From positions 1,116,001 to 1,180,000 of the forward strand of contig NZ_FXTE01000001.1 in assembly GCF_900182615.1 (NCBI RefSeq): 64,000 nt of DNA. Direction: 5' to 3'. The notes beneath the pieces are model-generated. The model did not search any database and was not told where the DNA came from. It was given only the letters and a program-made list of their open reading frames with translations. The stretch's first letter is position 1; each line of letters opens with the position of its first letter. The DNA comes from Ruegeria faecimaris (GTDB taxonomy: Bacteria > Pseudomonadota > Alphaproteobacteria > Rhodobacterales > Rhodobacteraceae). A program made the position numbers and the translations under genes. This document shows positions 8,476 to 16,955 of the stretch, one piece after another.

Positions 8476-9269
8476 CCACGCTGCGCTGCACCATTTTGGG
8501 CTGCGGCTCGTCAGGTGGAGTGCCACGTCTTGGCGGTCACTGGGGCGACTGCGACCCCGAAAACCCCAGGAACATCCGCCGCCGCTGCTCGATGCTGGTC
8601 GAACGTGACGGGCCCGAAGGCACCACCTCGGTTCTAATCGACACAACCCCGGATATGCGCAGCCAGCTGCTGGACACCGGCACCGGGCGGTTGGACGGGG
8701 TGGTCTATACCCATTCCCATGCCGACCACGTCCACGGCATTGACGACTTGCGCATGATTGTCTTCAACATGCGCGAACGGGTGCCGGTCTGGGCTGATGG
8801 CGACACCCAGAATGATCTTTTGGGCCGATTTGGCTATGCCTTCATCCAACCCGAAAACTCACCCTACCCGCCGATCCTCAACCTCAAGACAATCGACGGC
8901 CCGTTCGAGATCACTGGCCCCGGAGGCCCTATCCCGTTTCACCCCTTCAAGGTGAACCACGGATCAATCGACGCGCTTGGTTTCAAAATGGGCAATCTGG
9001 CCTACCTGCCGGACGTGGCAGAGATATATGACGATGCCTGGACCACATTAGAGGGTCTGGACTGTCTGGTGATCGACGCGCTGCGCCGGTCCCCGCACCC
9101 GACCCATGCGCATCTGGAAAAGACCCTTGGCTGGATCGACCTGTTGCAACCAAAAACCGCGGTTCTGACCAACATGCATATCGATCTTGACTATGCCGCA
9201 GTCGACGCAGAAACCGCAGACAACATCACCCCTGCTTATGACGGCATGGTGATACATCAGGCTCTGTAG
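8472..9269 (+). CDS. MBL-fold metallo-hydrolase (PhnP-like)
   Basis: 265 residues. The metallo-beta-lactamase signature is HSHADHVHG with the downstream 'NHGSIDALGF', 'YLPDV' and 'THAHLEKTLG' segments that complete a dinuclear metal site. Similarity in layout to PhnP (phosphoribosyl 1,2-cyclic phosphodiesterase) suggests a cyclic phosphodiester or related phosphoester substrate, but no phn genes are nearby. It follows TatD with an ATGA overlap, and the order holB-tatD-MBL is common in alphaproteobacteria. Confidence 0.9.
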   Translation: MTTLRCTILGCGSSGGVPRLGGHWGDCDPENPRNIRRRCSMLVERDGPEGTTSVLIDTTPDMRSQLLDTGTGRLDGVVYTHSHADHVHGIDDLRMIVFNMRERVPVWADGDTQNDLLGRFGYAFIQPENSPYPPILNLKTIDGPFEITGPGGPIPFHPFKVNHGSIDALGFKMGNLAYLPDVAEIYDDAWTTLEGLDCLVIDALRRSPHPTHAHLEKTLGWIDLLQPKTAVLTNMHIDLDYAAVDAETADNITPAYDGMVIHQAL

Positions 9270-9331
9270 AGCCCTGGCCGAGATCATGCAGATATCCTTT
9301 CCCGCGCGAATAACTGTTGCGGAACGCTGAC

Positions 9332-10264
9332 ATGCTGCAAAATCTCATTGAAGTCATCCTTCCAGTTTTTCTTGTTATTGGAGCCGGTTACGTCTCCACT
9401 CTTCTTGGGTACTTCAAGGAAAACCACATTGATGGGCTGATGAAGTTCACTCAGGGTTTTGCAATCCCCTGCCTTCTGTTTCTTGCGATTTCACATCTCG
9501 ACCTCAGTGTCAGTTTTGATCCCAAGCTGTTGATCAGCTTTTACTCTGCTGCTGCGCTTTGCTTTTGTGCCGGCCTGTTCGGCGCGCGACTGATCTTCAA
9601 CCGCGAATGGGAGGATTGCGTCGCAATCGGTTTTTGCTGCCTGTTCTCCAATTCCGTCCTGCTGGGATTGCCGATTACTGAACGGGCTTATGGCCCTGAA
9701 AGCCTTACGGGCAATTATGCCGTCATCGCCTTTCACTCGCCGTTTTGTTACGGCCTAGGCATCACGGTAATGGAGGTGATCCGGAACCGGGGCCACGGAG
9801 GATCGCGAATGGTTCGCTCGGTCCTGACCGCGATGTTTCGCAACGCTCTGATTGTCGGGATCTCACTGGGTTTCATCGTAAATCTGTCCGGGCTCGGCGT
9901 GCCAGCCGTTGTAGATGATGCCCTTGGCCTGGTGACCCGCGCGGCCCTTCCCGGCGCGCTATTCGCGCTTGGGGGCGTTCTGGTTAAATACAGACCCGAA
10001 GGTGACCTAAGGGCGATCGCCTTTGTCTGCGGCGTTTCTCTGCTGCTGCACCCGAGCCTTTTCTGGCTTTTCGGATCCACCCTTGGACTGCCACAGGATC
10101 TATTCCGGTCCGGAGTGATGACAGCCGCCATGGCCCCTGGTTTCAACGCCTATATCTTTGCAAACATCTATGGCCGCGCCAAACGGGTTGCTGCATCCTC
10201 TGTTCTGTTGGGGACGGCAGTATCTATCCTGAGCGTCTGGTTTTGGCTGACCCTATTGGGCTGA
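9332..10264 (+). CDS. AEC-family (auxin efflux carrier-like) transporter
   Basis: 310 residues with about ten hydrophobic segments throughout. The N-terminal 'VILPVFLVIGAGY' and 'FAIPCLLFLAI', and the C-terminal 'GVLVKYRPEGDL', 'PGFNAYIFANIYGRAKRVAA' and the final 'LSVWFWLTLL' are typical of bacterial AEC permeases, which export or import small organic acids. The substrate is unknown. ATG 9332 is preferred over an in-frame TTG at 9317; GGAAC lies just upstream. Confidence 0.88.
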   Translation: MLQNLIEVILPVFLVIGAGYVSTLLGYFKENHIDGLMKFTQGFAIPCLLFLAISHLDLSVSFDPKLLISFYSAAALCFCAGLFGARLIFNREWEDCVAIGFCCLFSNSVLLGLPITERAYGPESLTGNYAVIAFHSPFCYGLGITVMEVIRNRGHGGSRMVRSVLTAMFRNALIVGISLGFIVNLSGLGVPAVVDDALGLVTRAALPGALFALGGVLVKYRPEGDLRAIAFVCGVSLLLHPSLFWLFGSTLGLPQDLFRSGVMTAAMAPGFNAYIFANIYGRAKRVAASSVLLGTAVSILSVWFWLTLLG

Positions 10265-10333
10265 CGGTGCGGCAGGCGGATTGACTTTTACACGGCGCGA
10301 CGCACCTATCGCTAAAGCGGACAGGACAGATTT

Positions 10334-11032
10334 ATGACACACGCCCTTATCGTTACCCATGGCCAACCTTCTGACCCAGAACCAGCCGAAGCGGTCTTGG
10401 CGGCTTATGCGGCCGATGTAAATGCCCTGTGTGCCGGTGTTTCGGTTCATTCTGCAACGCTGGCAGCCCCTGGGGCACTTGACAGCGCACTGGACAAGAT
10501 TCCCGGCGACGCCGTCATCTATCCCCTATTCATGGCCAAAGGGTGGTTTGTCACAGATGTGCTGCCGAAACGTATTGGTGACCGCCGAAACCCTATTCTG
10601 GATCCCTTAGGCGCGGACCCGAAATTGCCCCAGTTGGTCGCGCAAACCCTTGAGGGAACGCTGCAGGACAAAGACTGGCGGTCACAAGAAACGGACCTTG
10701 TGATCGCTGCGCATGGATCGGGCCGCAGCAGAAACCCTTCCGCCGTTGCAACGGCATTCGGCGACGCTTTGTTGCAACTGATACCACTTGGATCCCTGCG
10801 CCTTGGGTTTGTCGAAGAGGCCCCTTCGATTTCTGTGGCCGCCGCAGGAACCGGCGCCCAAACCCTGTGTTTGCCATTTTTTGCCTGCACGGGTGGCCAT
10901 GTTCTTGAGGATGTGCCGCAAGAATTAAGCAAGGCCAAGTTCAAGGGACAGGTTTTACCGGTTGTGGGTGAACTGCCACTGGTGCAGCAACACATAGCGT
11001 CCGTTCTCAAAGCTTTTTCTTCATCGAAATAG
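10334..11032 (+). CDS. CbiX/sirohydrochlorin chelatase-like protein
   Basis: 232 residues. The chelatase superfamily is indicated by N-terminal 'ALIVTHGQPSDPEPAEAVL', the mid 'YPLFMAKGWFVTDVLP' and the second-half 'LVIAAHGSGRSRNP' with a repeated-lobe layout like CbiX long forms. Family members insert Co or Fe into sirohydrochlorin. His9 and the His of AAHGSGRS are candidate metal ligands. No cobalamin or siroheme genes are adjacent, so the substrate is not settled. The gene stands alone. Confidence 0.8.
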   Translation: MTHALIVTHGQPSDPEPAEAVLAAYAADVNALCAGVSVHSATLAAPGALDSALDKIPGDAVIYPLFMAKGWFVTDVLPKRIGDRRNPILDPLGADPKLPQLVAQTLEGTLQDKDWRSQETDLVIAAHGSGRSRNPSAVATAFGDALLQLIPLGSLRLGFVEEAPSISVAAAGTGAQTLCLPFFACTGGHVLEDVPQELSKAKFKGQVLPVVGELPLVQQHIASVLKAFSSSK

Positions 11033-11077
11033 AGTCGTCTGACCACATACACTTTGCCGGTTCCTTTAGGGGGAAAC

Positions 11078-12073
11078 CTATCTGTGTGAGTGATCCACAA
11101 GCTGCGAATATAGACAGTGGCGAGACCGGCCATTTCGCTTGGCCGCATACAGGGCAAGGTCTGCCGCATGCAAAATCTCAGCCGGTTTAAGCGATGGAAA
11201 CTGGGTCGAAAGCGCCGTGCCTATACTGGCTGAAACCTGGCACGACACGTTGTCGAACATCATCGGTTCCCGCAGCCGATCGATCAGCCTGCTGGCGATT
11301 GCAGAGAGAACACCCTCGTCCGTCAATCCTTTGTATATAATTACAAATTCGTCCCCGCCGACACGCGCCACTGTATCGTCTCCGCGGGTTTCCTCACCCA
11401 TGATCCGCGCCGCTTGTTGCAACACATAGTCGCCCGCGGCATGCCCGAATTGGTCATTGACCGATTTGAAAAAATCAAGATCCAGATGCATCAGCGCGAA
11501 TGGAGATTTGGACGAGATCATGTGATCCAATAGAACATCCATCGCCCGGCGATTTTTCAGACCCGTCAGTGTATCTGTAAATGCCTTTTCCTCGGCGGCA
11601 AGCATCGCCCCTTGAAGGCGCAGGTTCAGAGATCTGGACGCCTCCATCGCTGCCGATTTCGCCTCGACCAGATACAATAATTCGATCGCCAGATCAGTGC
11701 CCGAGAAATCCGCACTGGTCAGGGCATAGTCCCGGACCGCATCCAAAATCGATATTCCGAAAGACAGATTGATGACCGCCCCCTTACCTTTGGGCAGCGG
11801 AGCGATAAGGCCCTTCAATGCTGTGCGCGGGGCGTCATGGAACCTGAGCTGTAACTTGGTGCCGGCCTGTGACATCAAGCCTGAAACCGTGGTAACCGCC
11901 CTAGGGCGAAGCAGCTCAAAGATATCCAGAAAGCTTTGACCTTCCATCGGCTTTTCAGGGCGTAGCTTTTGCAAGGTTGATCCGACGCGGGTCACTTTCC
12001 CATCCTCGTTCACCAGCAAAAACATCGGGCACAAGGTTTGCAAAAGCTCTGCCAGATTATTCGCGTTCATCAT
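11078..12073 (-). CDS. HNOBA-GGDEF diguanylate cyclase
   Basis: 331 residues. Residues 1-120 match the PAS-like HNOBA (H-NOX-associated) sensor partner. Residues 122-165 ('DLAIELLYLVEAKSAAMEAS') form the linking helix, and the C-terminal half is a GGDEF domain with GGDEF at 239-243, metal-binding 'DLDFFKSVND' and an intact RxxD feedback site (RGDD, 230-233). It should make cyclic di-GMP in the cytoplasm. Its ATG overlaps the stop of the H-NOX gene (ATGATG), so both proteins are made in a coupled way and probably form a complex in which H-NOX controls cyclase activity. Confidence 0.9.
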   Translation of the reverse strand: MMNANNLAELLQTLCPMFLLVNEDGKVTRVGSTLQKLRPEKPMEGQSFLDIFELLRPRAVTTVSGLMSQAGTKLQLRFHDAPRTALKGLIAPLPKGKGAVINLSFGISILDAVRDYALTSADFSGTDLAIELLYLVEAKSAAMEASRSLNLRLQGAMLAAEEKAFTDTLTGLKNRRAMDVLLDHMISSKSPFALMHLDLDFFKSVNDQFGHAAGDYVLQQAARIMGEETRGDDTVARVGGDEFVIIYKGLTDEGVLSAIASRLIDRLREPMMFDNVSCQVSASIGTALSTQFPSLKPAEILHAADLALYAAKRNGRSRHCLYSQLVDHSHR

Positions 12074-12657
12074 GCTTTTCGCGCCCCTAAATCAAAATGC
12101 CGACCTTCTGAAAAAGCGCTTTCTACCAGAACGATTGAGATAAACTCGAGCTCACCCTGCTGGCCCTCATGCGACAACATGGCCAGAGCCCCGTAATCAT
12201 CAGCCATCGCGCGCAATACACCAACCATGACGCTTGAAAAGCCAGGCAGGCCTGGATGGCAGGACAGTCTGTATTCCGTCGGTGAAAGCTCGTGCAATTC
12301 AAGTGCCGGAAGATTTAGATCCGATACGGCCAATCTGACCCGGTCAGACAGATCATCAAGCGAATGGAGAAATTCCAGATAGCTGACACCGCCAAATCGC
12401 AACAGACGGCGCAGGTCTTCCATGTTGGGATGAGACACAAGGTACGTTCCCAAGTCTTCAAGAACGTCACTGCGTGAACGTTTCAGGACCGTGCATACCA
12501 CATCCAATACCTGCTCGGTAATATCATCGTCGTAAACAAGCATGGCCTCGAACTCGGCAAAGCCCAGTTCGGCTGAATCCATCACGCGCATCCAGCACGG
12601 CTGCCCGTAGGTCACCGCAACAAAGGATTGAATCGCCCGGTTGATCAGACCATGCAT
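12070..12657 (-). CDS. H-NOX domain protein lacking heme-ligand residues
   Basis: 195 residues, about the usual length of stand-alone H-NOX proteins. 'MHGLINRAIQSFVAVTYG' is the family start, and ATG 12657 has GAGG upstream; an ATG four codons earlier is possible. Alignment by eye with soluble guanylate cyclase beta1: 'EFLQNLDALHDHL' corresponds to EFLHSLDDLSDRV (residues 95-107), which puts Ser104 at the proximal heme His. 'LHYYSEREGL' corresponds to LSCHPGLPGF, which turns the propionate-binding YxSxR into Cys133-x-Pro135-x-Leu137. The fold is kept but canonical heme binding is not expected. It is coupled to the downstream HNOBA-GGDEF gene. Confidence 0.88.
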   Translation of the reverse strand: MHGLINRAIQSFVAVTYGQPCWMRVMDSAELGFAEFEAMLVYDDDITEQVLDVVCTVLKRSRSDVLEDLGTYLVSHPNMEDLRRLLRFGGVSYLEFLHSLDDLSDRVRLAVSDLNLPALELHELSPTEYRLSCHPGLPGFSSVMVGVLRAMADDYGALAMLSHEGQQGELEFISIVLVESAFSEGRHFDLGARKA

Positions 12658-12778
12658 AAGAGACCTCAAATTGGTTTCTCACGCAGTGTGCTCTGAAATT
12701 TGTTAACAAACACCCAACACGCGGGCGTCACCACATAGAATTCACGCAAGTATCGAAGTGGAAGTGACTGAGATTACG

Positions 12779-14338
12779 CTAGAAATCTGTCGGCGCTCCG
12801 CCTTCGGTTTTGCGTCGTGCAACAAAGTCGGCAAGCTCTTCCCGGATGCCCTCATCCATTGCCGGAGCTTCAAAGCTGGTGATGATTTCCTTGAACACGT
12901 GATGCGCGCGCTCAGCGGTCCAGACGCCTCCTGCGACTTCCCAACCCTCATAGTTCTTCCAGTCACTCAGAAACGGCTGATAAAACGCGGTGGTATAGCG
13001 GTCCTGAGTGTGCTGAATGCCAAAGAAATGCCCGTCATTGCCGACTGACCGGATCGCATCCAGAGCAATCTCATCAGGGCCGGTTGCCGTCAATTCCGGC
13101 TGCATATACCGCTGAATTTGCTGCAATATCTCGCAATCCATAATGAACTTTTCAGGGCTTGCGATCAGGCCACCCTCAAGCCAACCTGCAGCGTGATAGA
13201 CCATGTTGGTGCCCGATTGCACCGCCGCCCATAATGAGTTCGAGGTCTCCCACACAGATTGGCCATCCGGAACGTTTGCCGCGCAGACACCCGAAGACCG
13301 CAGGGGCAGGTCGTAAAATCGGGCCATCTGGCCGGTCATCTGTGTCGCCCGCATGTATTCCGGCGTTCCAAAAGCCGGAGCACCAGATTTCATATCCACA
13401 TTCGAGGTGAACGTACCGATGACACAAGGAATCCCTGGTCGCACATATTGGAACAATGCAATCGCGCACAGAGCCTCAGCCAGGGATTGCGCTACTGCAC
13501 CGGCCATTGTGACGGGGGCCATCGCCCCGGCCAAGGTGAACGGCGTCACAACAATCGCCTGCCCGCGCCGCGCCAACCTCAGGCAACCGTCGATCATGGG
13601 CTGATCGTGCTTCAACGGCGAGGTCGAGTTGATGTTGGTATACATCCTCGGCTTGGCTTCGAATTCTTCATGGCTCAGACCCCCTGCAATCCGCACCATT
13701 TCCATGACGTCTTCGACGCGTTCCTTGCCCAGCGAATAGGCATGCATCGCCTTATCGGTCAGAGTCAGCTTGTCGTACAGAACATCCAGATGCCGGACGC
13801 TGGCATGTATATCCACTGGCTCGACCGGGTATCCGCCGGCAAAATGGATACAGTTGAAATACTGCGTCAGCTTCAACAGGTTCCGGCACATCTCGCGATT
13901 TCCCGGTACCTTGGTGCCAATCTCCATATCCCAGTAGTTCGGCGGGGACGACACATTTCCGAACAGCAGGTTTTTGCCCCCGATCTCGATTGCGCGGTCG
14001 GGATTACGCGGTGTGATGGTAAAGGTGGATGGGGCTTTACGCACCATTTCCATGACAAAGTCCCGGCCCATTCGAACGTTGTCGCCGTTGATCGTACATC
14101 CGGCCTCACGCAGGATTCCGATTGCCTCTTCGTTGTAGAACTCGATCCCGATCTCTTCGAGAATCCGCATTGCGCCCTCGTGGATCGCCGCGACGCCGAT
14201 CTCGTCCAACGGTTCGGTTGGTTTGTCGGTGTTGATCGGAGGGCTCCACGGCATCTGATCAATAACCGCTGCGCCCCGTCTCTCGGCGGCACCGGCCCGT
14301 CCTCCGCTGCGACCTCTGCGTGCTTTCTTGTCGGTCAT
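12779..14338 (-). CDS. Trimethylamine methyltransferase (MttB) family protein, non-pyrrolysine
   Basis: 519 residues. The MttB superfamily fold is shown by 'AMRILEEIGIEFYNEEAIGI', 'FGNVSSPPNYWDME', 'GGYPVEPVDI', 'INSTSPLKHDQPM', 'VTPFTLAGAMAPVTMAGA', 'GIPCVIGTFTSNVDMKSG' and 'YHAAGWLEGGL'. True MttB needs an in-frame UAG read as pyrrolysine; here the frame is open without any UAG, so it belongs with non-Pyl members such as glycine betaine:corrinoid methyltransferases. The basic N-terminus 'MTDKKARRGRSGGRAGAAER' is an extension. No corrinoid protein gene is adjacent. The methyl donor is unknown; quaternary amines are likely. Confidence 0.88.
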   Translation of the reverse strand: MTDKKARRGRSGGRAGAAERRGAAVIDQMPWSPPINTDKPTEPLDEIGVAAIHEGAMRILEEIGIEFYNEEAIGILREAGCTINGDNVRMGRDFVMEMVRKAPSTFTITPRNPDRAIEIGGKNLLFGNVSSPPNYWDMEIGTKVPGNREMCRNLLKLTQYFNCIHFAGGYPVEPVDIHASVRHLDVLYDKLTLTDKAMHAYSLGKERVEDVMEMVRIAGGLSHEEFEAKPRMYTNINSTSPLKHDQPMIDGCLRLARRGQAIVVTPFTLAGAMAPVTMAGAVAQSLAEALCAIALFQYVRPGIPCVIGTFTSNVDMKSGAPAFGTPEYMRATQMTGQMARFYDLPLRSSGVCAANVPDGQSVWETSNSLWAAVQSGTNMVYHAAGWLEGGLIASPEKFIMDCEILQQIQRYMQPELTATGPDEIALDAIRSVGNDGHFFGIQHTQDRYTTAFYQPFLSDWKNYEGWEVAGGVWTAERAHHVFKEIITSFEAPAMDEGIREELADFVARRKTEGGAPTDF

Positions 14339-14456
14339 TGGACACTCCTCGGAACTTGGCTTTCTAGAAGCAAGCCCCGAACGCGTACTGTTGGCCGCTC
14401 TGTCTGCGACAGGCTATGTCGGTTTCGACGTCTGAACCGCCGAATTCACAGCCCGA

Positions 14457-15152
14457 TCACGCATTTTCGTACAACCAAGCAGGTATATGTCCGATGTTTG
14501 GCAAGACGACATCGGCCATCGCTTCGAGCGTTTCTGCACGCGCCAGACCCGTCAGAACCCCGATCGTCTTCATACCTGCTGCCCGTCCGGCCTGCAGATC
14601 ATGCAGGCTGTCGCCCACCATTGCTATGTTTTCTGGGTTTACCCCCACATGCTGCGCAAAGGCGAAGAGTTGACCCGGGCCTGGCTTGAATCCGTGCCCA
14701 CTGTCATAACCGGCGACAAAATCGAAATGTTCGCGGATTCCTGCAGACGAAAGATGCTCGGATGCGGGCATTTCTCCGTCATTGGTCGCAACACCCAGTT
14801 TCAGCCCTGCCTCACGCAGCCCCTCAAGGAACGGGATAAGTGGAACGGCCTGGGCTTGCGGAGATGAGGCCGACTCGGCATTCAACAGATCCACCAACTC
14901 TTCGCGCGGCATTTCCGGGAGGTGCGGCTCTAGAACCTCGGCGATTTCTTCGACGGTGCCCGCAATGACAACACTGTCCTCAGAATAGGCAACCTGTTCG
15001 AGGTCAAAGCCGATCACCTGCCCAAGCTCGGCTGCCCGGGCATGATCTCCGTTCGTCACTCGCAGTAAAAAATTGCGCCCGAACGAGCCCCAGGTTTCCG
15101 CGAAATCAAACAGGGTACCGTCTTTGTCAAACAGGATGGCTTGGATTGGCAT
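14457..15152 (-). CDS. HAD-family hydrolase (phosphoglycolate phosphatase-like)
   Basis: 231 residues. HAD motif I is 'FDKDGTLFDF', with the nucleophile Asp9 and general acid Asp11. Motif II lies near 'GVATNDGE', a Lys in 'GHGFKPGPGQLFAF' supplies motif III, and motif IV is 'MVGDSLHDLQAG'. The helical cap between residues 18 and 95 places it in HAD subfamily I. The substrate is not determined; a second HAD phosphatase (54538-55209) fits Gph better. ATG 15152 has AGGAG seven bases upstream. Confidence 0.88.
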   Translation of the reverse strand: MPIQAILFDKDGTLFDFAETWGSFGRNFLLRVTNGDHARAAELGQVIGFDLEQVAYSEDSVVIAGTVEEIAEVLEPHLPEMPREELVDLLNAESASSPQAQAVPLIPFLEGLREAGLKLGVATNDGEMPASEHLSSAGIREHFDFVAGYDSGHGFKPGPGQLFAFAQHVGVNPENIAMVGDSLHDLQAGRAAGMKTIGVLTGLARAETLEAMADVVLPNIGHIPAWLYENA

Positions 15153-15177
15153 TGTGAAACTCCTGCCCGGTAGGCTT

Positions 15178-15462
15178 TCAGGTCCAATGAACTTCCGCGC
15201 CGCCGGACAACAAGGCGCGGGCCTGGCCCGGCTGATCATACGGCACAGAATTGACGTCACAAAACTCGACTACCCACGAATCGTCAAGCATTAGAAAATC
15301 CAGAACAGAGCCCAGAAACTCCGGCTCTGCTGCCCTGTCTTTGATGTCCTGCACCGAAGCCCCCGTCGAACCCAGAAATACAGGCAGCAGGTCATCATTG
15401 CCCACAAGCCAGGCAAGGGCATTCAGCGCCAGCGTTTCGGCGGATTGAGCGGAAATTGGCAT
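15178..15462 (-). CDS. DUF3572 family protein
   Basis: 94 residues, matching the small alphaproteobacterial family DUF3572 ('LALNALAWLVGNDDLLPVFL', 'FLGSVLDFLMLDDSWV'). It is a predicted helical, acidic cytoplasmic protein without membrane segments. The function is unknown. It lies 25 bases upstream of the HAD gene in the same direction and diverges from the PleD-like GGDEF gene, an arrangement common near pleD in Rhodobacterales. Confidence 0.85.
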   Translation of the reverse strand: MPISAQSAETLALNALAWLVGNDDLLPVFLGSTGASVQDIKDRAAEPEFLGSVLDFLMLDDSWVVEFCDVNSVPYDQPGQARALLSGGAEVHWT

Positions 15463-15549
15463 AAAGAAGCCCCTGATCTGATATTGGAAAGGGTTTGTTA
15501 ACCAGAGTCATAAACACTTTAGCAACGCATGCAATCAACGGTGACTGAT

Positions 15550-16950
15550 ATGTCGGTGCAAGGAACGATCCTTGTCCTGGACGGGACCTCAACCAATCGA
15601 ATTATGCTGAAGGTACAGCTTACTGCAGCCTGGTATCACGTCGCACAGGGGGAAAATCTGCGGGGTCTTGATGGGCTGCTGAAACGTGTGCGCCCCGATT
15701 TGATCTTAACCGCGCAGTCATTGCCGGATGGAACGGCGGCTGATGTCAAGAAAGTGGTAATGGCCGACCCGGATCTGGCGGATATACCCATTGTCGCTAT
15801 CGCGCCGCAAAACGACAAATCCGCTAGGTTGAGGGCATTGTCAGATGGGTTGGACGATGTATTGGCGCACCCGTTCAAGGACACGTTGTTGTTAGCTCGG
15901 GTTCGCAGCTTGTTACGGGCACGCGCCGATACGCAGGAATTGCAAGACAATAGCGGATCGCCATGTTTGGGATTTGCCGAAGCGACAAGCGCCTTTGCTA
16001 CGCCACCCAAAGCTGCGCGCGCCGCCCTACTGACGCAATCCGCTAAAACCGGGGCACTTTGGCAGAAGGCGCTGTCCGAACATACGCATCACAGTCTGTC
16101 AATTCACACGATATCGAACCTTCACCGCCTGCTTTCTGGCCCCATCCCGGACGCGATTATTGTCGAAATTGATGGCGAATCTTCAGGCCTGAGTATTCTG
16201 GCGGATTTGAAATCGCGCGGGGCAACACGGCACACGGTGCTGATCGGCATCTTGAGAAAGGATGACGCGTCTCTGGCTGCCGAAGCGCTGGATCGTGGCG
16301 CGGATGCCATCTGTATGGCGGGGTTCTGCCCCCGTGAAACTCTGTTGCGGCTTGATAACCAGCTCGCCCGCAAAAGCCGAATTGACCAGATGCGGGATTC
16401 TTTGCGGCGTGGCATCGCGGAATCCTGGGTGGATCCACTGACCGGCCTGCATAACCGCCGCTATGCAATGCGAGCATTGAAGCAAATCGCCCGGCAGTCT
16501 GCGCAGACCGGGCTCGGGTTTACCGTGATGGTGGCCGATCTGGACCATTTCAAATCAATCAACGACAAGTTTGGCCATGCCGGAGGCGATCAGGTCTTGA
16601 TCGAAACAGCCGAGCGCATGCGCAATTCCATTGGTTCTGACGGCTTTGTGGCACGGATCGGTGGCGAAGAATTCTTGATCGGTCTGCCTGAAACTACGGG
16701 GCCTCGAGCATTGGGGATCGCACGAACCGTCTGCGACGACATCTGCCAGTGTCCATTTGACCTATCCGAGGCCGCCGAACCAATCGCAGTGACAATCAGC
16801 ATCGGCCTCATTACAGCTGATGACAACACGTTTCGCCAGGGCATCCCACCCGCACCATTGGACAACATGATAAAATCTGCGGATACAGCCCTGTATGCTG
16901 CGAAAAAGGCGGGACGCAATCAGGTCATGGTCCAGGATCACGCAGCCTGA
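15550..16950 (+). CDS. PleD-like protein: two degenerate receiver domains plus GGEEF
   Basis: 466 residues. Residues 5-125 and 160-275 are receiver-like, and 285-466 is a GGDEF domain with GGEEF at 371-375 and 'DLDHFKSINDKFGH'. The first receiver has Ala55 where the phosphorylated Asp should be ('DLILTAQSLPDG'), a single Asp (D11-G12) in place of the acidic pair, and His in place of the KPF Lys. The second has Glu206 at the Asp position. The RxxD feedback site reads GSDG and is not intact. The domain order is that of PleD. ATG 15550 is chosen; ATG 15529 would add seven residues. Confidence 0.88.
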   Translation: MSVQGTILVLDGTSTNRIMLKVQLTAAWYHVAQGENLRGLDGLLKRVRPDLILTAQSLPDGTAADVKKVVMADPDLADIPIVAIAPQNDKSARLRALSDGLDDVLAHPFKDTLLLARVRSLLRARADTQELQDNSGSPCLGFAEATSAFATPPKAARAALLTQSAKTGALWQKALSEHTHHSLSIHTISNLHRLLSGPIPDAIIVEIDGESSGLSILADLKSRGATRHTVLIGILRKDDASLAAEALDRGADAICMAGFCPRETLLRLDNQLARKSRIDQMRDSLRRGIAESWVDPLTGLHNRRYAMRALKQIARQSAQTGLGFTVMVADLDHFKSINDKFGHAGGDQVLIETAERMRNSIGSDGFVARIGGEEFLIGLPETTGPRALGIARTVCDDICQCPFDLSEAAEPIAVTISIGLITADDNTFRQGIPPAPLDNMIKSADTALYAAKKAGRNQVMVQDHAA

Positions 16951-16955
16951 TCCGG

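Noticed and set aside
12779-14338. Pyrrolysine-containing MttB
   Set aside because: There is no in-frame UAG and the frame is open through the whole domain.
13259-14689. 476-codon forward frame opposite the MttB-like gene
   Set aside because: It is the antisense shadow of a clear MttB-superfamily gene and reads His/Arg-rich text without domain features.
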